DNA of 64,000 nt, taken from NCBI RefSeq assembly GCF_000313135.1, contig NW_004457391.1:91237-155236 (forward strand), read 5' to 3'. The notes beneath the pieces are model-generated. The model saw only the letters and a program-made list of their open reading frames with translations, was not told the DNA's origin and searched no databases. The position numbers and the translations under genes were made by a program. The DNA comes from Acanthamoeba castellanii str. Neff (taxonomy: Eukaryota > Discosea > Longamoebia > Acanthamoebidae). Shown here piece after piece: positions 1 through 12,112 of this stretch; within the stretch, counting starts at the first letter, position 1; every line of letters starts with the position of its first letter.

Positions 1-780
1 AAGTCATGTAGGTGTGTTGGGCGCTCATGGATGAAAACAAAAAGACAGCTGATAAAGCACCTCTGTACTTTGTGGGCGACTTCGGAGAAAAAGAGCGAAA
101 CGGTGGCACATTCCGATCATTCTTCCCGTCCGAGACCTTGGCTGCCCCCCTTTGTAAAACGCCTACTAAACCAGACAATAAGGGGGCAAAACCACATGAA
201 TGTGTGGCACATTCCGATGTCATGACCAATCAGGTGAAGTGCTGTTTGCACCTACGACTGCCGAACTCCTGTGGTACCTCACCTTTCTTTTCTTGCTTGC
301 CAAGGCGCCAACTCAACGAACACCTCGGCGTGAGGTCGCGCCCGCACAAACCATCTGTTGTGGAATCCGAGGAATGTGCTGTGCGCTACGGGCTGACAGA
401 TTGGAATGTCTGCGGGTCACTCACAGACGAGGGGGGCGGCTCTGTGCTGGAAATCCGAGTGGAAGAAGGGCGATGAGTCATCGTAGCTTGTCTGATGAAC
501 TGGTAAAGGGCGCTATCTTGCAACAAGATTGGGAAGCCGCGGGCTCCCTCTTCTGGTTTGATGCTGGTAAAGGGAAAGATAAAGGGCAAAGAATTGCATT
601 GGTTGAAGGGAAAAACAAAGAACAACAAATTGAAGCGGACGGTGAGCCATCATGAAGAAGATGATGGTATGCTCGCTTGAGGCAGAGATCGGCCCTTAGA
701 GGAGGTGGCGGGTGGCTTCGTTGGCGCGTGCGGTTGGAGTACTCGTGGCCATCACCACCATCACAATGGGCGCGTTTTCA
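1..780. other. Intergenic / no supported gene
   Basis: Several overlapping open frames exist here on both strands, but none resembles a known family, has a plausible start context or joins to a spliced model. A 13-base word (ggcacattccgat) occurs near 104 and again near 205, without further extension. It may hold the end of a gene lying to the left, or the 3' flank of the lectin gene. Confidence 0.4.
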
Positions 781-1715
781 TCAGCAGCGGAAGTTGACGG
801 CGCCGATGGACGACCCGTCGGACGTGGAGTTGAGCGGCGTCTGCAGCACGTAGCCCAGGCCCGACTGCGACCCGCCCGGCGCCGGCAGCAGGAAGCTCTC
901 GATGTTGAATGTGTTGGTGGCGTCGACCCGCTCCAGGTTCCAGAACTGGGCGATGGCCTGGTCGGCGGCGATGGCGATGGTGAGCGAGGCCTGGGTCAAG
1001 CGGCTGGCGCCATTGTTGTTGAGCGTGATGTCATAGATCTGGAACCGATTGGAGTTGTCGCTCCACGACCCGCCGGCGCCTGAGCGTGCCACCTGCGACG
1101 CCAGGAGCGAGCACCCGCCCGACGGGCTGGGCCTCGGGCTCGAGCTGGGACTCGCGCCAGCGCTGGGGCTGGGCGCAGCAGAGGCCGAGGCCGAGGGCGA
1201 AGGCACCGACGAGGCAGAGGCCGAGGGCGAAGGCGAGGGCACGGTGACGTTGCCGCACTGGACGCTCACCAGCGACACGGGCGCCGCCGTGCTGTTGTTG
1301 TTGACGATGAACCCGAACACGTGGCTCTGGCCCGCCGGAATGCCGCCCACCTGCAGGCGCCAATCGGGCAGGCGGTAGAGGCTGTCGTTGACCAGCACCA
1401 CCTCCCAGATCTGGTTGATGGAGCCCTGGATGGAGAGGAGCACGTTGGTGACGGCCTGCTGGCCCGTGTTGCGGATCTCGACGGTCCACAGGGAGCGCGG
1501 GAACTGCTCAGAGTCGACCCACGAGGCCTGGCGCGTCTGGTTGAGCGATGCCGTGCAACTCTCTGTCGTGCGTTCGGTTGAGTGTATGAATTGTGTTGAG
1601 TTTAGTGTACTGTGTGCATCCAGGATAGCAGTTGGAGATGTGGTGAATGTGTACGAGCAGAGGCACAGGAGAAGATAAGGGCGGCAAGAACGGTCAAGCA
1701 GAAGAGAAGCTTCAT
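781..1715 (-). CDS. Luke-type cellulose-binding cyst-wall lectin (two CBM49-like domains)
   Basis: Two exons, 1715-1655 and 1562-781, sum to 843 nt (280 aa). The intron has a GTACAC donor and a GACAG acceptor. Exon 1 is a signal peptide (MKLLFCLTVLAALIFSCASA). The mature protein starts QSCTASLNQTRQASW, a typical first strand of a CBM49-like fold, and runs about 105 residues. A spacer of roughly 45 residues of Ser/Pro/Ala repeats follows. A second module of about 100 residues (from CSLLASQVARSGAGGSW) ends with a Cys as the last residue. Paired CBM49 modules around a Ser/Pro spacer match the Luke lectins reported in Acanthamoeba cyst walls, which bind cellulose. The role here is by family similarity. 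A TATAAA box lies about 83 bp upstream. Confidence 0.82.
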
Positions 1716-1797
1716 GGTTGAGGGTTGTAGAGGTTGTTGGTAGCGCAAGGTGTGTTGGTTGGTTGAGTGAAGAATGGAGTGAGCGAGTGGTGAACAA

Positions 1798-1803
1798 TTT
1801 ATA
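1798..1803 (-). promoter_or_regulatory. TATA box of the lectin gene
   Basis: On the minus strand the sequence reads CCTATAAATTG, giving TATAAA about 83 bp before the lectin ATG at 1715. The spacing suits a short 5' UTR. A strong TATA box fits a highly and conditionally expressed gene such as one for a cyst-wall protein, but regulation is inferred. Confidence 0.6.
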
Positions 1804-2161
1804 GGTGGTCGACGGGTACAGGTGAGGTGGCCCAGTCGAGAGAAAGTGCACTGGTTGCACCCCTGGCCCTCTACCACCAACAGAACAATGGGATCTTGCG
1901 ACCCCCGCAACAGTTAAGCCCATAGACACAGACCACCATGTGGAGTGCAACCGGAGCTATAAGTGAACAGTTCTGCACCGCGGTAATGGCTCACCCTTGG
2001 TCTCAAGGCGCTGGTGTCGCCCCGCACACCACTTGAAGCAGATCACCGCACCACTGAGTTTGAAGCCGTGAATTTCGTTGGTCGAACAAAAAGTGCTGAA
2101 ACACAATTGGCCGAACACGTAAGCCACCGACCAATGGGAGCCAATGGCACGTGTTAGACCC
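1804..2161. other. Spacer between lectin promoter and PKS 3' end
   Basis: No gene was recognised. It must contain the upstream control region of the lectin and the terminator or poly(A) region of the polyketide synthase, both on the minus strand. No repeat or RNA gene is evident. Confidence 0.4.
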
Positions 2162-5100
2162 TTAGCGGTCAGGGAGGCTGGCGCTGTCGGCCAGACGCAG
2201 GAGCGCGCGGTTAACGCACTCGACCAGCGGCGGCTCGAACTGCATGTTGTGGCCCTGGCCGGGCAGCCACTCGAGCGCGAACGATCGGCTCGTGACGCCC
2301 ATCCACGACGCCACGTGGCGCCGCTTGACTACCGGGTCGAGTTCGCCCAGCAGCGCCGTGATGGGCACCTCGAGCGGGTCGGCCTCGGTCAGGCCGCACT
2401 CCATGCCGGCCATGCTCACGTCGGCCACCAGCGCCGCGTAGAGCGTGGCGTTGCCCGCGAAGCGCTCCCACTCCTCCTCGCTCCAGCCGATGGCCAGCGA
2501 CAGGGCCTTGAGCCCTTCGTACATGGTCGGCCGCCGCGTGTAGGTGGTCAGCACCTCCAGGTCACTCGGCCCCGGGCACGCGCTGGCCAGTATGGCCACC
2601 GGAAGCGTCACCACCGGCGCCACGTCAGCATCGGTCACCATCGCCACGTCATCACGGCGGCGCAGCGCATTGCGCATCTCTTCGGTGAAGCGCAGGGCGT
2701 AGTAGGCGCCAATGCATTGGCCGAACAGGGCGTAGGGCTTGTCGGCCAGGAACGGCGAGACCTCGGCCATGAAGGCCGCGGCGGCGGCGGGGAGCGACGG
2801 GCACGGGTCCTCGGTCGCACGCGTCGTGTGGCGCGGCAGGTGGAGCGCCCAAACCTCGACGCGCGTCGTGTCGATGATGGAGAGCCACGACTTGAAGTTG
2901 GCCGGGTCGCCGCCGGCGTCGCCGAAGCACACCACGCGTAGGGTCGCCGTCTTGACATTTCCTCCGATGAAGTCGAGCCACTTGGACGAGAATGCGGTGT
3001 TGGGCGTCGCTGATGATGTCAGCAAAGCGTCGACTGTCGGCAGCCGTGATGACGTCGACGTCGACACAGCGGCGGTCGTGGTCGGCTGGGTGGTGGCGGC
3101 GGTCTTGTGGTAGGCGGCGAGGATGGAGGCCTTGGTGGGCGACCGGAAGGTCTTGAGCGGGAGCCACAGGCCCACGTCGCGGGCCAGCGCGCCGCGCAGC
3201 TCCATGCCGCTCATGGAGTCGAAGCCCAACTCGGCCAGTAGCAGATCGTCAGCGATGGCCGTGTCGTGTCCAAGGGCCAGCACTTCGCACACAAGCCCAT
3301 GCAGCCGGGCCTCGATGGTCAGTGCAGCGGGCTCCACGGCGGGCGCTGGCGCCGGGGAGGCGTGGGCGTGGTCCGAAGTGAAGCGCTTCCACAGGGACAC
3401 GCTGGCTGGCCGGCCGGCGGATTGCTGTCGACTCCACGCAACGTCGGCGATGGCCACGGTCGAGTGGTGGGCGGAGGTGTCGAGCAGTTCAAAGGCGTCG
3501 AGGGCGTCGGCGGCTTCCATGGGCAGCACGCGCACCCCGCCCGAGTTGACGACGGACGCCGATCGCTTCGACTCCTTCTTCGTCGAGGCCATGCCGATGT
3601 CGCGCCACAGACCCCAACACACTGCCCGCACCGGCAGGCCCGCGCGCCTACAGTGGGCCGCCATGCACTCCACCATCGAATTGGCCGCCGCGTAGTTGGC
3701 CTAATACACCACGACACGACACTCGTAAGCTCAGAGGTCGGAGGGGTGGTCCAGCGTGTACGGTGGGTGCGCACCTGGCCAGCGGTGCCGACGACGTTGG
3801 TGATGCTGGAGCAGAGGGCGAACGAGCGGAGCGCGAGGTTGTGCCGCTGGCAGCCGCGAAGCAGGTTGAACGCCCCCACGGCCTTGGGACCCATCACGGC
3901 CGCGAAGGACTCCCAGGCAAGGTCCACCAGCAGGCCGTCGCGCAGCAGGCCCGCGCAGTGGTGCACCTCGAGCTGCGTCGTCGTGCCTGGCGCTGACATC
4001 GCCTCGACCATGGCCGCGAACAACGCGTCGACTTCTGCCGACAGGCTCACGTCCGCCCGACAGAACCACAGGTCAGGCCCGCCCGGCAGCCGCAGCTGGG
4101 CCAGGCCGGCGGAGTGTTGGACCGGCGCCGGGAGGGACTCGGCGGGCCGCGGCTCTATCAGCTCGGCCGCCCAGGCCGCGGGGTCTGCGGGCGGGTGGCG
4201 ACCGACCAGGAACAGGGCCGAGCGGTCGTGGTCCGCGGCCCCTGAGGCGGCGAGCATCCGCCGACAGATCTCCCTGCCCACCCCGCCGAAGGCGCCCGTG
4301 ATCACCACCGCCCGGTTCTCACCCGAGCTTGCGGCGCTGGTCCTCCGAAAAGCGGTAGATGAGCAAGCTTGCGGTCGTGTCGTGATTGTCGTGTGTGTCG
4401 TGTGTACCTGGGCTGAGCGGCCGCGGGAAAAGACGGGACGCGTGTCAATCGCGGGGCGTATAGTTGGCCGTCACGGATCGTCAAGCGGTCCTCTGCGCCG
4501 ACTATCGAGTTCTTCTGTGCGCCTTGAAGAATGCGCGCCAATGTCTGCGCGCTTCCGCTCGAGCCCGACTGGTCCAAGTCCAAGTCCACCACGGTGATGT
4601 TGACGTCGGGCAGCTCGGTGGCCGCCACCGATGCCAGTCCCTGGAGGCTCGCCTGGGCCGACGCCGCGGCCATAGGCGACAGGTCCAGCGGACCGCTCAC
4701 GGCCGCAGCCGAGGCCGCAACCGCGTCGCGGGTCAGGAACACGATCGAGGTCTCCGGGTGCAGACTCTCCGTGGCCAGGGCCTGGAGCAGCAGCAGGGCC
4801 GACCCGCTTGCCCGGGCTGAGGCGGCGATGAGGTCCACGTCGGCCTCAGGCCCGACGCCGATGTCGAGAGCCCAGCCAAACAGCACGCGCACGGGCGTGG
4901 CCTGGGCGGGTGAACCGCTAAAGTGTCGGAATATCGCTGCGAGCGCGGCCGAGTAGTCCTCGCTTGCGTCGGGGCGTAGATCGATCTCCAGCGACAGCGA
5001 CTCACTGGCCAACGGCCGCACCGCAAACTCTGCGGCCTGCCGGAGCTGCACGCAGTGTGTGGTGCGCGACCGCTGCAACTCGTCGAGGACCGACCGACAG

Positions 5101-8100
5101 GTGCCCTGCGAGTCTACAAAGGCCAGCAGGATATATCCGGGTTCTGGTTCGATCGAAGTGAGGGGCTCGACATCGATGCCTGGGCCGAGAGGCAGCTCCT
5201 CCCAGACGATGTCGTACACGAGCCGGCCGGCCGCAGACTCGGGCCGCACCTCCTTCGAGGTGTACTTGTCGATCGTGAGCAGCACCTGCCCGTCGTCGGC
5301 AAACACCGTTACCTGGACTGTGTTGAGTGTGGCGTCGTAGTCCTCGGAAGCCGCGGGGAGGACACGTTGGTGCAGACACCACAGCGACTGGCCGGGCTTG
5401 ACGGTGAACGGACGCTGCAGGCGGAACCCCTCGAACTCGATTGGGAGGAACGTCCTCCTGGGCTCGTCGTCCAGGAAGAAGCCGCCGGCCGTGTGCAAGC
5501 ACGCGTCGACGACCCACGCCGGCGGCACGGCCGAGGTGCTGGGCGCCATCGGGTCCTCGGGCACTTGAATGCGAGAGAGAAGAGCCGACGGAAGCTCGCT
5601 TTCGTTTTCGCTTTCGCTTTCGCTTTTGGCAGCGGCCCACAGCGCTCGGACGCAGCGGAAGAGCGGGCCGTAGTGCAGGCCGCCGGCGTGAAGGTTGTCG
5701 TACAGGAGCCCAACGTCGATGCTGCGCTGGCACCGCGCTTTCGCGTCGGCGAGCGTCGGCGCCAGAGAGCGCTGCTGCTGCGCGACATCGGCACCAACCA
5801 CCAGCTGCCCGGCGGCGCATTTGACCGGCGCGTCGCCGGGCCGCAAGACGAGATAGAGATCGAACGCTCCGGCCTTGTCCGCGTCGTAGGCAAGCTGCAG
5901 CCGCAGACTTGGGGTCGTCGACACACCGTCGGTGGCCGGCGTCGGCGGTATTTCCACGCGCGACAGGATCGAGAGCCGCGCCACCCCGGCCAACGACGCT
6001 TGAGAGTCGCCCGCATTGCCGGCGAGCGATGTTGAGGATGAGAGGAGACCGAGCATGGCGGCCGCCGGAAGCACCGCCCGGCCGTCGAACTCGTGCTGGC
6101 GCAGCGGCACCAGCTCGGCGTCGTTGGTAGAGTCCCACGCCCAGTCGACGTATTTCATGTTGGGCCTGTCGAGGGGCGACCACCAGCTCCGAGCCGCAGC
6201 TACGGGAGTCGACGTCTCTGGCGCTGGCCTAGTCCCGCGACTACCGGCCACGAGCGCGGGTCCGGCCCAGCAGTGGGTCGGGAGGAAGGCGTAGGTCGGG
6301 GCGGCGATCATGCGCAGGTCGGGGCTCGCGCGCCTGAGGTCGGCGTAGACGGCGGCCCAGTCGACATCGACACCGGCCGCGTAGAGCTGGGCCAGGGCAT
6401 CGAACATTGACGTGCGGCTGTCCCTGCCCTTGACCAGCGACGCCACGGTCTTGGTGGCGGTTGCGGTCGTGGCGGCGGTAGCCGCGGAGGTGGTGAGCGT
6501 GGGCAGGGCGCGCCGTATCTGCGATGTGAGTATCGATGACGGGCCGATCTCGAGCAGCGCCGTGATGGGCTCACCGGACTGTGACCGCTCTGCGAGCAGG
6601 CTGGCCACGACTGGCCAGAGCAGCACGGCTTCGATGGCGTGTTGGCGCCAATGCGGCATGGACCGCGCGGCCCGGCGCGACAGTGCAGTGGTGGTCGTCG
6701 TGCTGATGACTTCGGGCGCGCCGCTGTCGTTGTCGTCGCCCGTGGACGGCGCGAAGATCTGGCAGGCCTCGGCCTCGGCGGCCCAGCAGTCTACGGCGCC
6801 CGAGAGCAGGGGCGAGTGGAAGGCCGAGTGGACGTTGTCCAGGGCTCGCGCCTTGACGTCCGCGGCTTCGGCCAGCGCCAGCAGGTTCGTCACCGACCGC
6901 TGGTCGCCCGAGACCACCACGCTCGTGGGGCCGTTGACCGCAGCCAAGACCAGCACGCGCCCGGTGTCGTCGTTGTCGGTGTCGGTGCGTTTGGTTCGAG
7001 CGATGAGGGCCTCGACCTGCTCGCGCGGAGCAAAGACCGCGGCCATGGCCCCGCCACCGGGGCAGCGCTGCATCCACCACCCGCGCGAGGCCACCAGCGC
7101 CAGGCCCTCGCGCAGGCTGAGCAGGCCGGCGAGGACCGCGGCCACGATCTCGCCGAGGCTGTGGCCGGTCAGCGCGGCCGGTTCGACGCCCCAGGCCTGC
7201 CACTGCCGCGCCAGCGCGTACTCAAAGGTCAGCAGCGCTGGCTGGGAGTTGGCCGTACGGTCCAGCGCGGCCTCGGCTTCGTCGGTGCTGTCGTCGGTGG
7301 TTGGGTAGATCAGCCGTACGAGCGATGCCGCCACGGTCGGTAGATCGTCGCTGTCGGTCGCCGCCGCGCGCCGCGGGAGCAGCGTGTAGTTCACCTCGCG
7401 CCACGCCGCATCGCATTCGTCGAGGGCCTGGCGGAAGACCTGGCACGACTCGTAAAGCTCACGCCCCATGCCGACGTACTGCGAGCCCTGGCCCGCAAGC
7501 ACGAAGCACACGCGAGGCTGAGCGGCGGCGCGGTGCCTGGACACGGGGGGCACAGCAGGGTTGCGCCCGGCCTCGGCAGACGCGATCCAGGCGCGTAGGG
7601 CCGTGGTCAGCTCGTCGATGTCCCGGCCCACGACGGCCGCCCGAATGCCGGCGGCGCCGAAATGAGTCCTGCCCAGGGCGGCCGTGAGACACAGCTCGGC
7701 GGCCGAGCGGCGCAGGGCGTCGGCGTCGCTGCCATTGTCGCGCTCGATGGCGCCCTCGCAGTGCCGGAGCAGTCGCTGCGCGAGGCCGAGGAGCGATTCG
7801 GCGTTGGTGGCCGAGAAGGGCAGCACGAAGGGACCTGTCCACGGGGCCGAGGCGGTGGCGGCCGTGGCCGTGGCCGACCGAGGAGGGGAGGCCAGGATGA
7901 CGTGGGCGTTGGTGCCGGCGAAGCCGAACGACGAGACGCCGGCGAAGAGCTGAGCCTCGGTGGAGTCGGGCCGCCATGGCACGGGCGCGGTGGGATTGTA
8001 GAGACTGGCCTCGGCCGGGCGAAGGTCGATCAGCGGGTTGAGCTTCGCGAGGTGGATGTGCGGCGGTATTACCCCGTGGTGCATTGCCAGTAGGACCTTG

Positions 8101-11100
8101 ATCACACCGGCCATGCCGCTGTTGCGTTGCACGGTACCACCGACTCGTCAGCAACATAGTAAAGAATGTAAGAATGTAGGAATGCACCTGCTGGGCTCAG
8201 CGTGGCCGATGTTGGTCTTGACCGAAGCGACAGCGAGCGGAGTGAGCTGCCCGCCATTGGCCCGTTGCTGGGCGTGCCAGCGCGGCTTGCCGTAGACGTC
8301 GACCAGGGCCGCCATCTCGATCGGGTCGCCCACTGGCGTGCCGGTGCCGTGCGCCTCGATCAGCGACACCCGCGCGGGATCGAGGTGGCCGGCGTCGGCC
8401 AGCGCGGCCGCTAGCACCTCGCGCTGGGCCAGCGTGCTGGGCGCGGTGATGCCGTTCGAGGTGCCGCCGTTGTGGTTGACCGCCGAACCGCAGAGCAGGC
8501 CCCACACGGGCCGCGCGCTAGCCTCCGCGTCGCGCAGCCGCTCGAGCACGATCGCGCCGTAGCCCTCGGAGCGACAGTAGCCGTCGGCGTCAGCGTCGAA
8601 CGTGGCGCAGCGGCCGTTGGGGCTGATCATGCGCGCCTTGGACAGGAACACGCTCGACGTCGGTGTGAGCACGGCGTGCGCGGCGCACACGATGGCCTTG
8701 ACGCACTGGCCAGAGCGTATGGCCCGCGCCGCGGCGTCGATGGCGACGAGGCTCGACGAGCAGGCCGTGTCGACAGTCATCGACGGCCCGCGCAGCTTGA
8801 AGAAGTGCGACAGCCGACCGGCCACGACGCTCGACGACCCGCCGGTGCCGTACTGGAGGTCGGGCGGGCCGACGGCCAGCAGGGTCTCCTGGAAGGGGCT
8901 GTCCATGAGGGCCACGAACACGCCGGTGCGCGACCCGGCCAGGCTCCGCGGGGGAATGCCGGCCGACTCGAGCGCCTCCCACACGAGCTCGAGCGCCACG
9001 CGCTGGCGCGGGTCCATCATCTTGGCCTCGTGCGCCGAGATGCCGAAGAAGCGGTGGTCGAACCGCTCCGTGGCCTCGACGAAGCCGCCCCGGCGCGTGT
9101 GCATCTTGCCCGGGGCGTCGCTGTCGGGGTCGTAGAGCTGGTCGATGTCCCACCGCGAGCGGGGCACCTCGGTGATGCCGTCGACGCCGCCCTTCAGCAG
9201 CGCCCAGTAGCTCTCCAGGTCGTCGGCGCCGCCGGGGAATCGGCAGCTCATGCCTGTGATGGCCACGGGCTCGATATCTGTCGACGACTCGCTGCCGCGC
9301 GGGTCAGCGCTCGGCTGCTCGAGGGTGGTGGCTCCAGTGCGTGACGTCAGCACAAACGTGGCGAGTTGGTCCAGGGTGATGTGGGTGTAGAGCGTGGCGG
9401 CCGTGACTTCGACCCCGAATCGCTCGGTGACCTGTCCGGCCAGGCGCGCCGCGAGGAGCGAGGTGAGGCCCAGCGAGGCAAATGGCTGGTCGTCCACCCC
9501 GCCGGCACCGGCCTCCAGTGTGGCGCTGCTCAGAGAGGCGATGGGTACGGCCAGCACCTGGGCCAGGCACTCGCGCAAGGCGTCTAGCGTCTTAGTCCGC
9601 CTGGCCCCGAGCTGCGAAGCTGTGCGCTCGGCGTCGGGCCTCGTCGCCGGCGTAGGAGAGGATCTGCCCAGAATCAGGGCGGTCCGGGCCTTCAGCTCGT
9701 CGGCGAACCGCTTCTCGGCGAGTACGCGATAGACGAGCTTCTTCCTCGACACCGGAAGCGGTTCGTCGTGCCGCCCGAGCACAATGACTGCGGCCCGATG
9801 GACGCGGCAGGCCGCGTTCCAGCCCTCGTTGACCTTGGCCACCGCGCGCCACAGGGCTCCCTCGAGCCACGCCTCGACAGTCGACTGGGCCGCCGCCGCA
9901 GCGAAGGCCTGGTCGACAGCCGCGTAGTCGGGCTCGATCACGGCGAAGGCGATCGGCATTCCGCGGCCGATGAGGCACACGTTGCGCACCAGGGGCAGCT
10001 CCGTAGGCGCAGCTCCGGCGACCGCGTGGAGTCGCAGCCGCTGCTCGAAGGCGATCGGATTCATCTTCTCGCCGGTCGACAGACTCAGCAGGTCGTCCAC
10101 CCGGCACACATACTCGACGCACCGCCCCTGGGTACCCGGCAGCACCCGAAACACATCGCCCGTGCGGAACTTACGCACCGCCGCCGCGGTCGGTGCAGCA
10201 TCAACCGGCGGTGCCCAGTAGAAGGCCTTCGCGTTGGCCGCGGCATTCTTGAGATAGCCGGGCGTGACTGACGGCGAGCGACGATCACCAGCTCGCCGCC
10301 GCCGTTGCCGCCCTCGATCAGGCCCGGGTCGACCGGCAGCCATTCGTAGGCGATCGACGGGTGCATGCGCAGGGTGCGGAACGAGGTGTCGGACGGGTGG
10401 CCCGTGAATAGGCTTCCGCTGCACTCGGTCATACCCTCGCTCTGGAACAGCCGCACCCCGCAGGTCTCGAAGAACAGCGCCAGGTCGTCGGCGATCGGCG
10501 CGCCGCCGGTCAGCAGCGCCTTGAGCGACCGGAGCGCCTCCAGCGTCTCTTCTCCTTCTTCTTCTGCTCCTTTCGCTGAGCTGGCCTCGATCCGCTTCCG
10601 CCACTCGGCCAGCATCCACGGCACTGTGCTCAGCAGCGTTGGTCGATGCACTTGTATGCCTCTGCCGTGTAATCAGAGAAGTCAGGGGAAATAGGACCGT
10701 CGCGCGAGGTTGATAATTGGTACCTGATGAGTGCGCGGGGCAGGTCGGCGCTGAGCGGACAGAAGGCGTAGCTGCCGCCGCAGTAGAGCGCAGAGTTGAG
10801 GAAGTCGAGCAGGAGGCCCATGATGTGGAACATGGGCAGCCAGCCCAGCACGCGGTCGCGGTCGTCGATGTGGCCGCTCCACAGGTGATTGCGGCTCACG
10901 CAGCTGTAGAGCAGGTTGGTGTGGGTCAACGGCACGGCCTTGACCGAGGTGCCCGTGGTCGAGGCCGACGTCGACAGCACGCAGCACACCTCGTCTTCCT
11001 CGCCCTCGCGCTGCTCGTACGCGAATGTAGTCGACCCCTCCTCCTCGGCCGCGACCGCGCGGGTGAGTCGACCGTCGGTCACGGCGACCAGCTTGAGCTG

Positions 11101-11872
11101 CGGGCAGCGCTGGCTGATGGTCGATGCCAGCGTCTCCATCTGCTCGGTGAGCGCCGTGCGCATTTTCTGTTCTTCCTCTGCAGTTTCGTTGTGGCCGCTG
11201 TTGTGGTCCAGGCCTGCAGGCCCGCCGTGGAAGAGGACCAGGGGCTCGGCCAGGTTGATGAGGTCGGCGATGATGTCCAGCGTGGCGCTCGTGGGCAGAA
11301 GCAGGACCGGCCGCCGAATGTACCAGGCCGCCATGCACAGCTCCAACAGCGGCGGCCCATTGGCGCACAGCACGGCGATGGGCCGCCGCATGCTCCTGCC
11401 GCTGTCGTCCACCGCCACCATGTCCCGCACACTCCCTTCCTCCGTCCTGTTTGCATTATATGTTGGCTTGATATTTATATCTAGAAATCTCGATCCAATA
11501 AAATAATTTATTTTGACTAAAAAGGAATATAACATATGTTATTATTAAATACATATAAATGGAGGCGTACGCAAGAACACGGGCGAGGCGAGGGGCGAGC
11601 CGGTGGGTGCCGGCACGGAACGAGGCGTAGGTGGCCACCACCCGGCCATCACGCAGCAGAAGCGGCCGGTCGCCCCCTTCGTTGTTGGCCTGCTCCTCGA
11701 GCACCGCCGGCAGCGTCCGTGCCGTGCCCACGGACAGCCGTATCGCCCGTCCACCATCCACCAAGTCTTGTTGTTGTTCCTCCACCCCGTTCATGGTGGC
11801 CGTGTGTGCGTTATGTGCAAAGGGGGAGTGAAGAGGGAAGTAGTCAAAGTAAGAGTGAGGTGCAGTGGCCAC
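2162..11872 (-). CDS. Single-module type I polyketide synthase with N-terminal adenylation domain and C-terminal thioesterase
   Basis: Six exons: 11872-11571, 11446-10724, 10661-8188, 8118-4408, 4336-3775, 3700-2162. They total 9311 nt, one base short of 3104 codons because of a frame break near 10277. Domain order: AMP-forming adenylation domain (about 11.74-9.6 kb; MTECSG; C-terminal STGEKMNP as in aminoadipate/carboxylate-reductase-type enzymes); ACP1 (GLTSLL, Ser at 9459-9461); KS (DTACSSS Cys at 8760-8762, EAHGTGT, NIGHAE); AT (GQGSQY, GHSLGE Ser at 7158-7160, SAFH suggesting malonyl-CoA); DH (HEFDGRAVLP, DACLH); a structural half without enoyl reductase; KR (TGAFGGVG, Ser-Tyr-Asn triad, Tyr in ANYAAAN); ACP2 (GFDSMSG); thioesterase with GQCIGA. 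Expected chemistry is loading of an acid starter, one or more malonyl extensions with beta-ketoreduction and dehydration, then hydrolytic release. The product is unknown. Start uncertain: ATG 11872, or in-frame ATG 11794. Confidence 0.88.
10270..10290 (-). other. Apparent one-base frameshift inside the PKS adenylation domain
   Basis: Upstream coding runs in one frame through ...GELVIV and the family continuation SPSVTPGYLKNA resumes in another frame directly after, at 10278/10277. No splice site pair fits. The exon total is exactly one base short of a whole number of codons, so one missing base restores the frame. Either an assembly deletion or a real inactivating mutation would look like this. 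Confidence 0.75.
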
Positions 11873-12112
11873 CGCAGCTCTATTTCTTGGCCCGTAAGGT
11901 GCTCGGCTTCTGGTCTATCTAGAACTTCGAGGGCGGCTTCGAGTTCGTCCCGTTGGGCTCAGTCTTGCGCTGTCGCCGTTGGGTGTAGTCTAAACAATTC
12001 TCCTGTTCGTTCCCGCAGTGGTGCGCAATCCTCCTGTTTGAGCTCTTCCTTCCGACCGCGCCATCGACTACACCGCTTCCGCGCCACACCGCCCAACGTG
12101 CAAACCTCACTC
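11873..12112. promoter_or_regulatory. Shared divergent promoter region, PKS (-) and nicotinamidase-like gene (+)
   Basis: About 240 bp separate two divergently transcribed starts. No clear TATA box or repeat was found. It may act on both genes; this is inferred from geometry only. Confidence 0.4.

Noticed and set aside
2144..2941. Arg/Gly/His-rich plus-strand frame
   Set aside because: Antisense shadow of the thioesterase domain; no family features.
3266..4597. Long plus-strand open frame antisense to the PKS
   Set aside because: High-GC shadow frame. The minus strand carries KR, ACP and thioesterase motifs with consistent splicing.
2162..11872. Bacterial contamination as the source of the PKS
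   Set aside because: The gene contains five introns with the same donor style as its neighbours and is flanked by typical eukaryotic genes. Ancient transfer remains possible.
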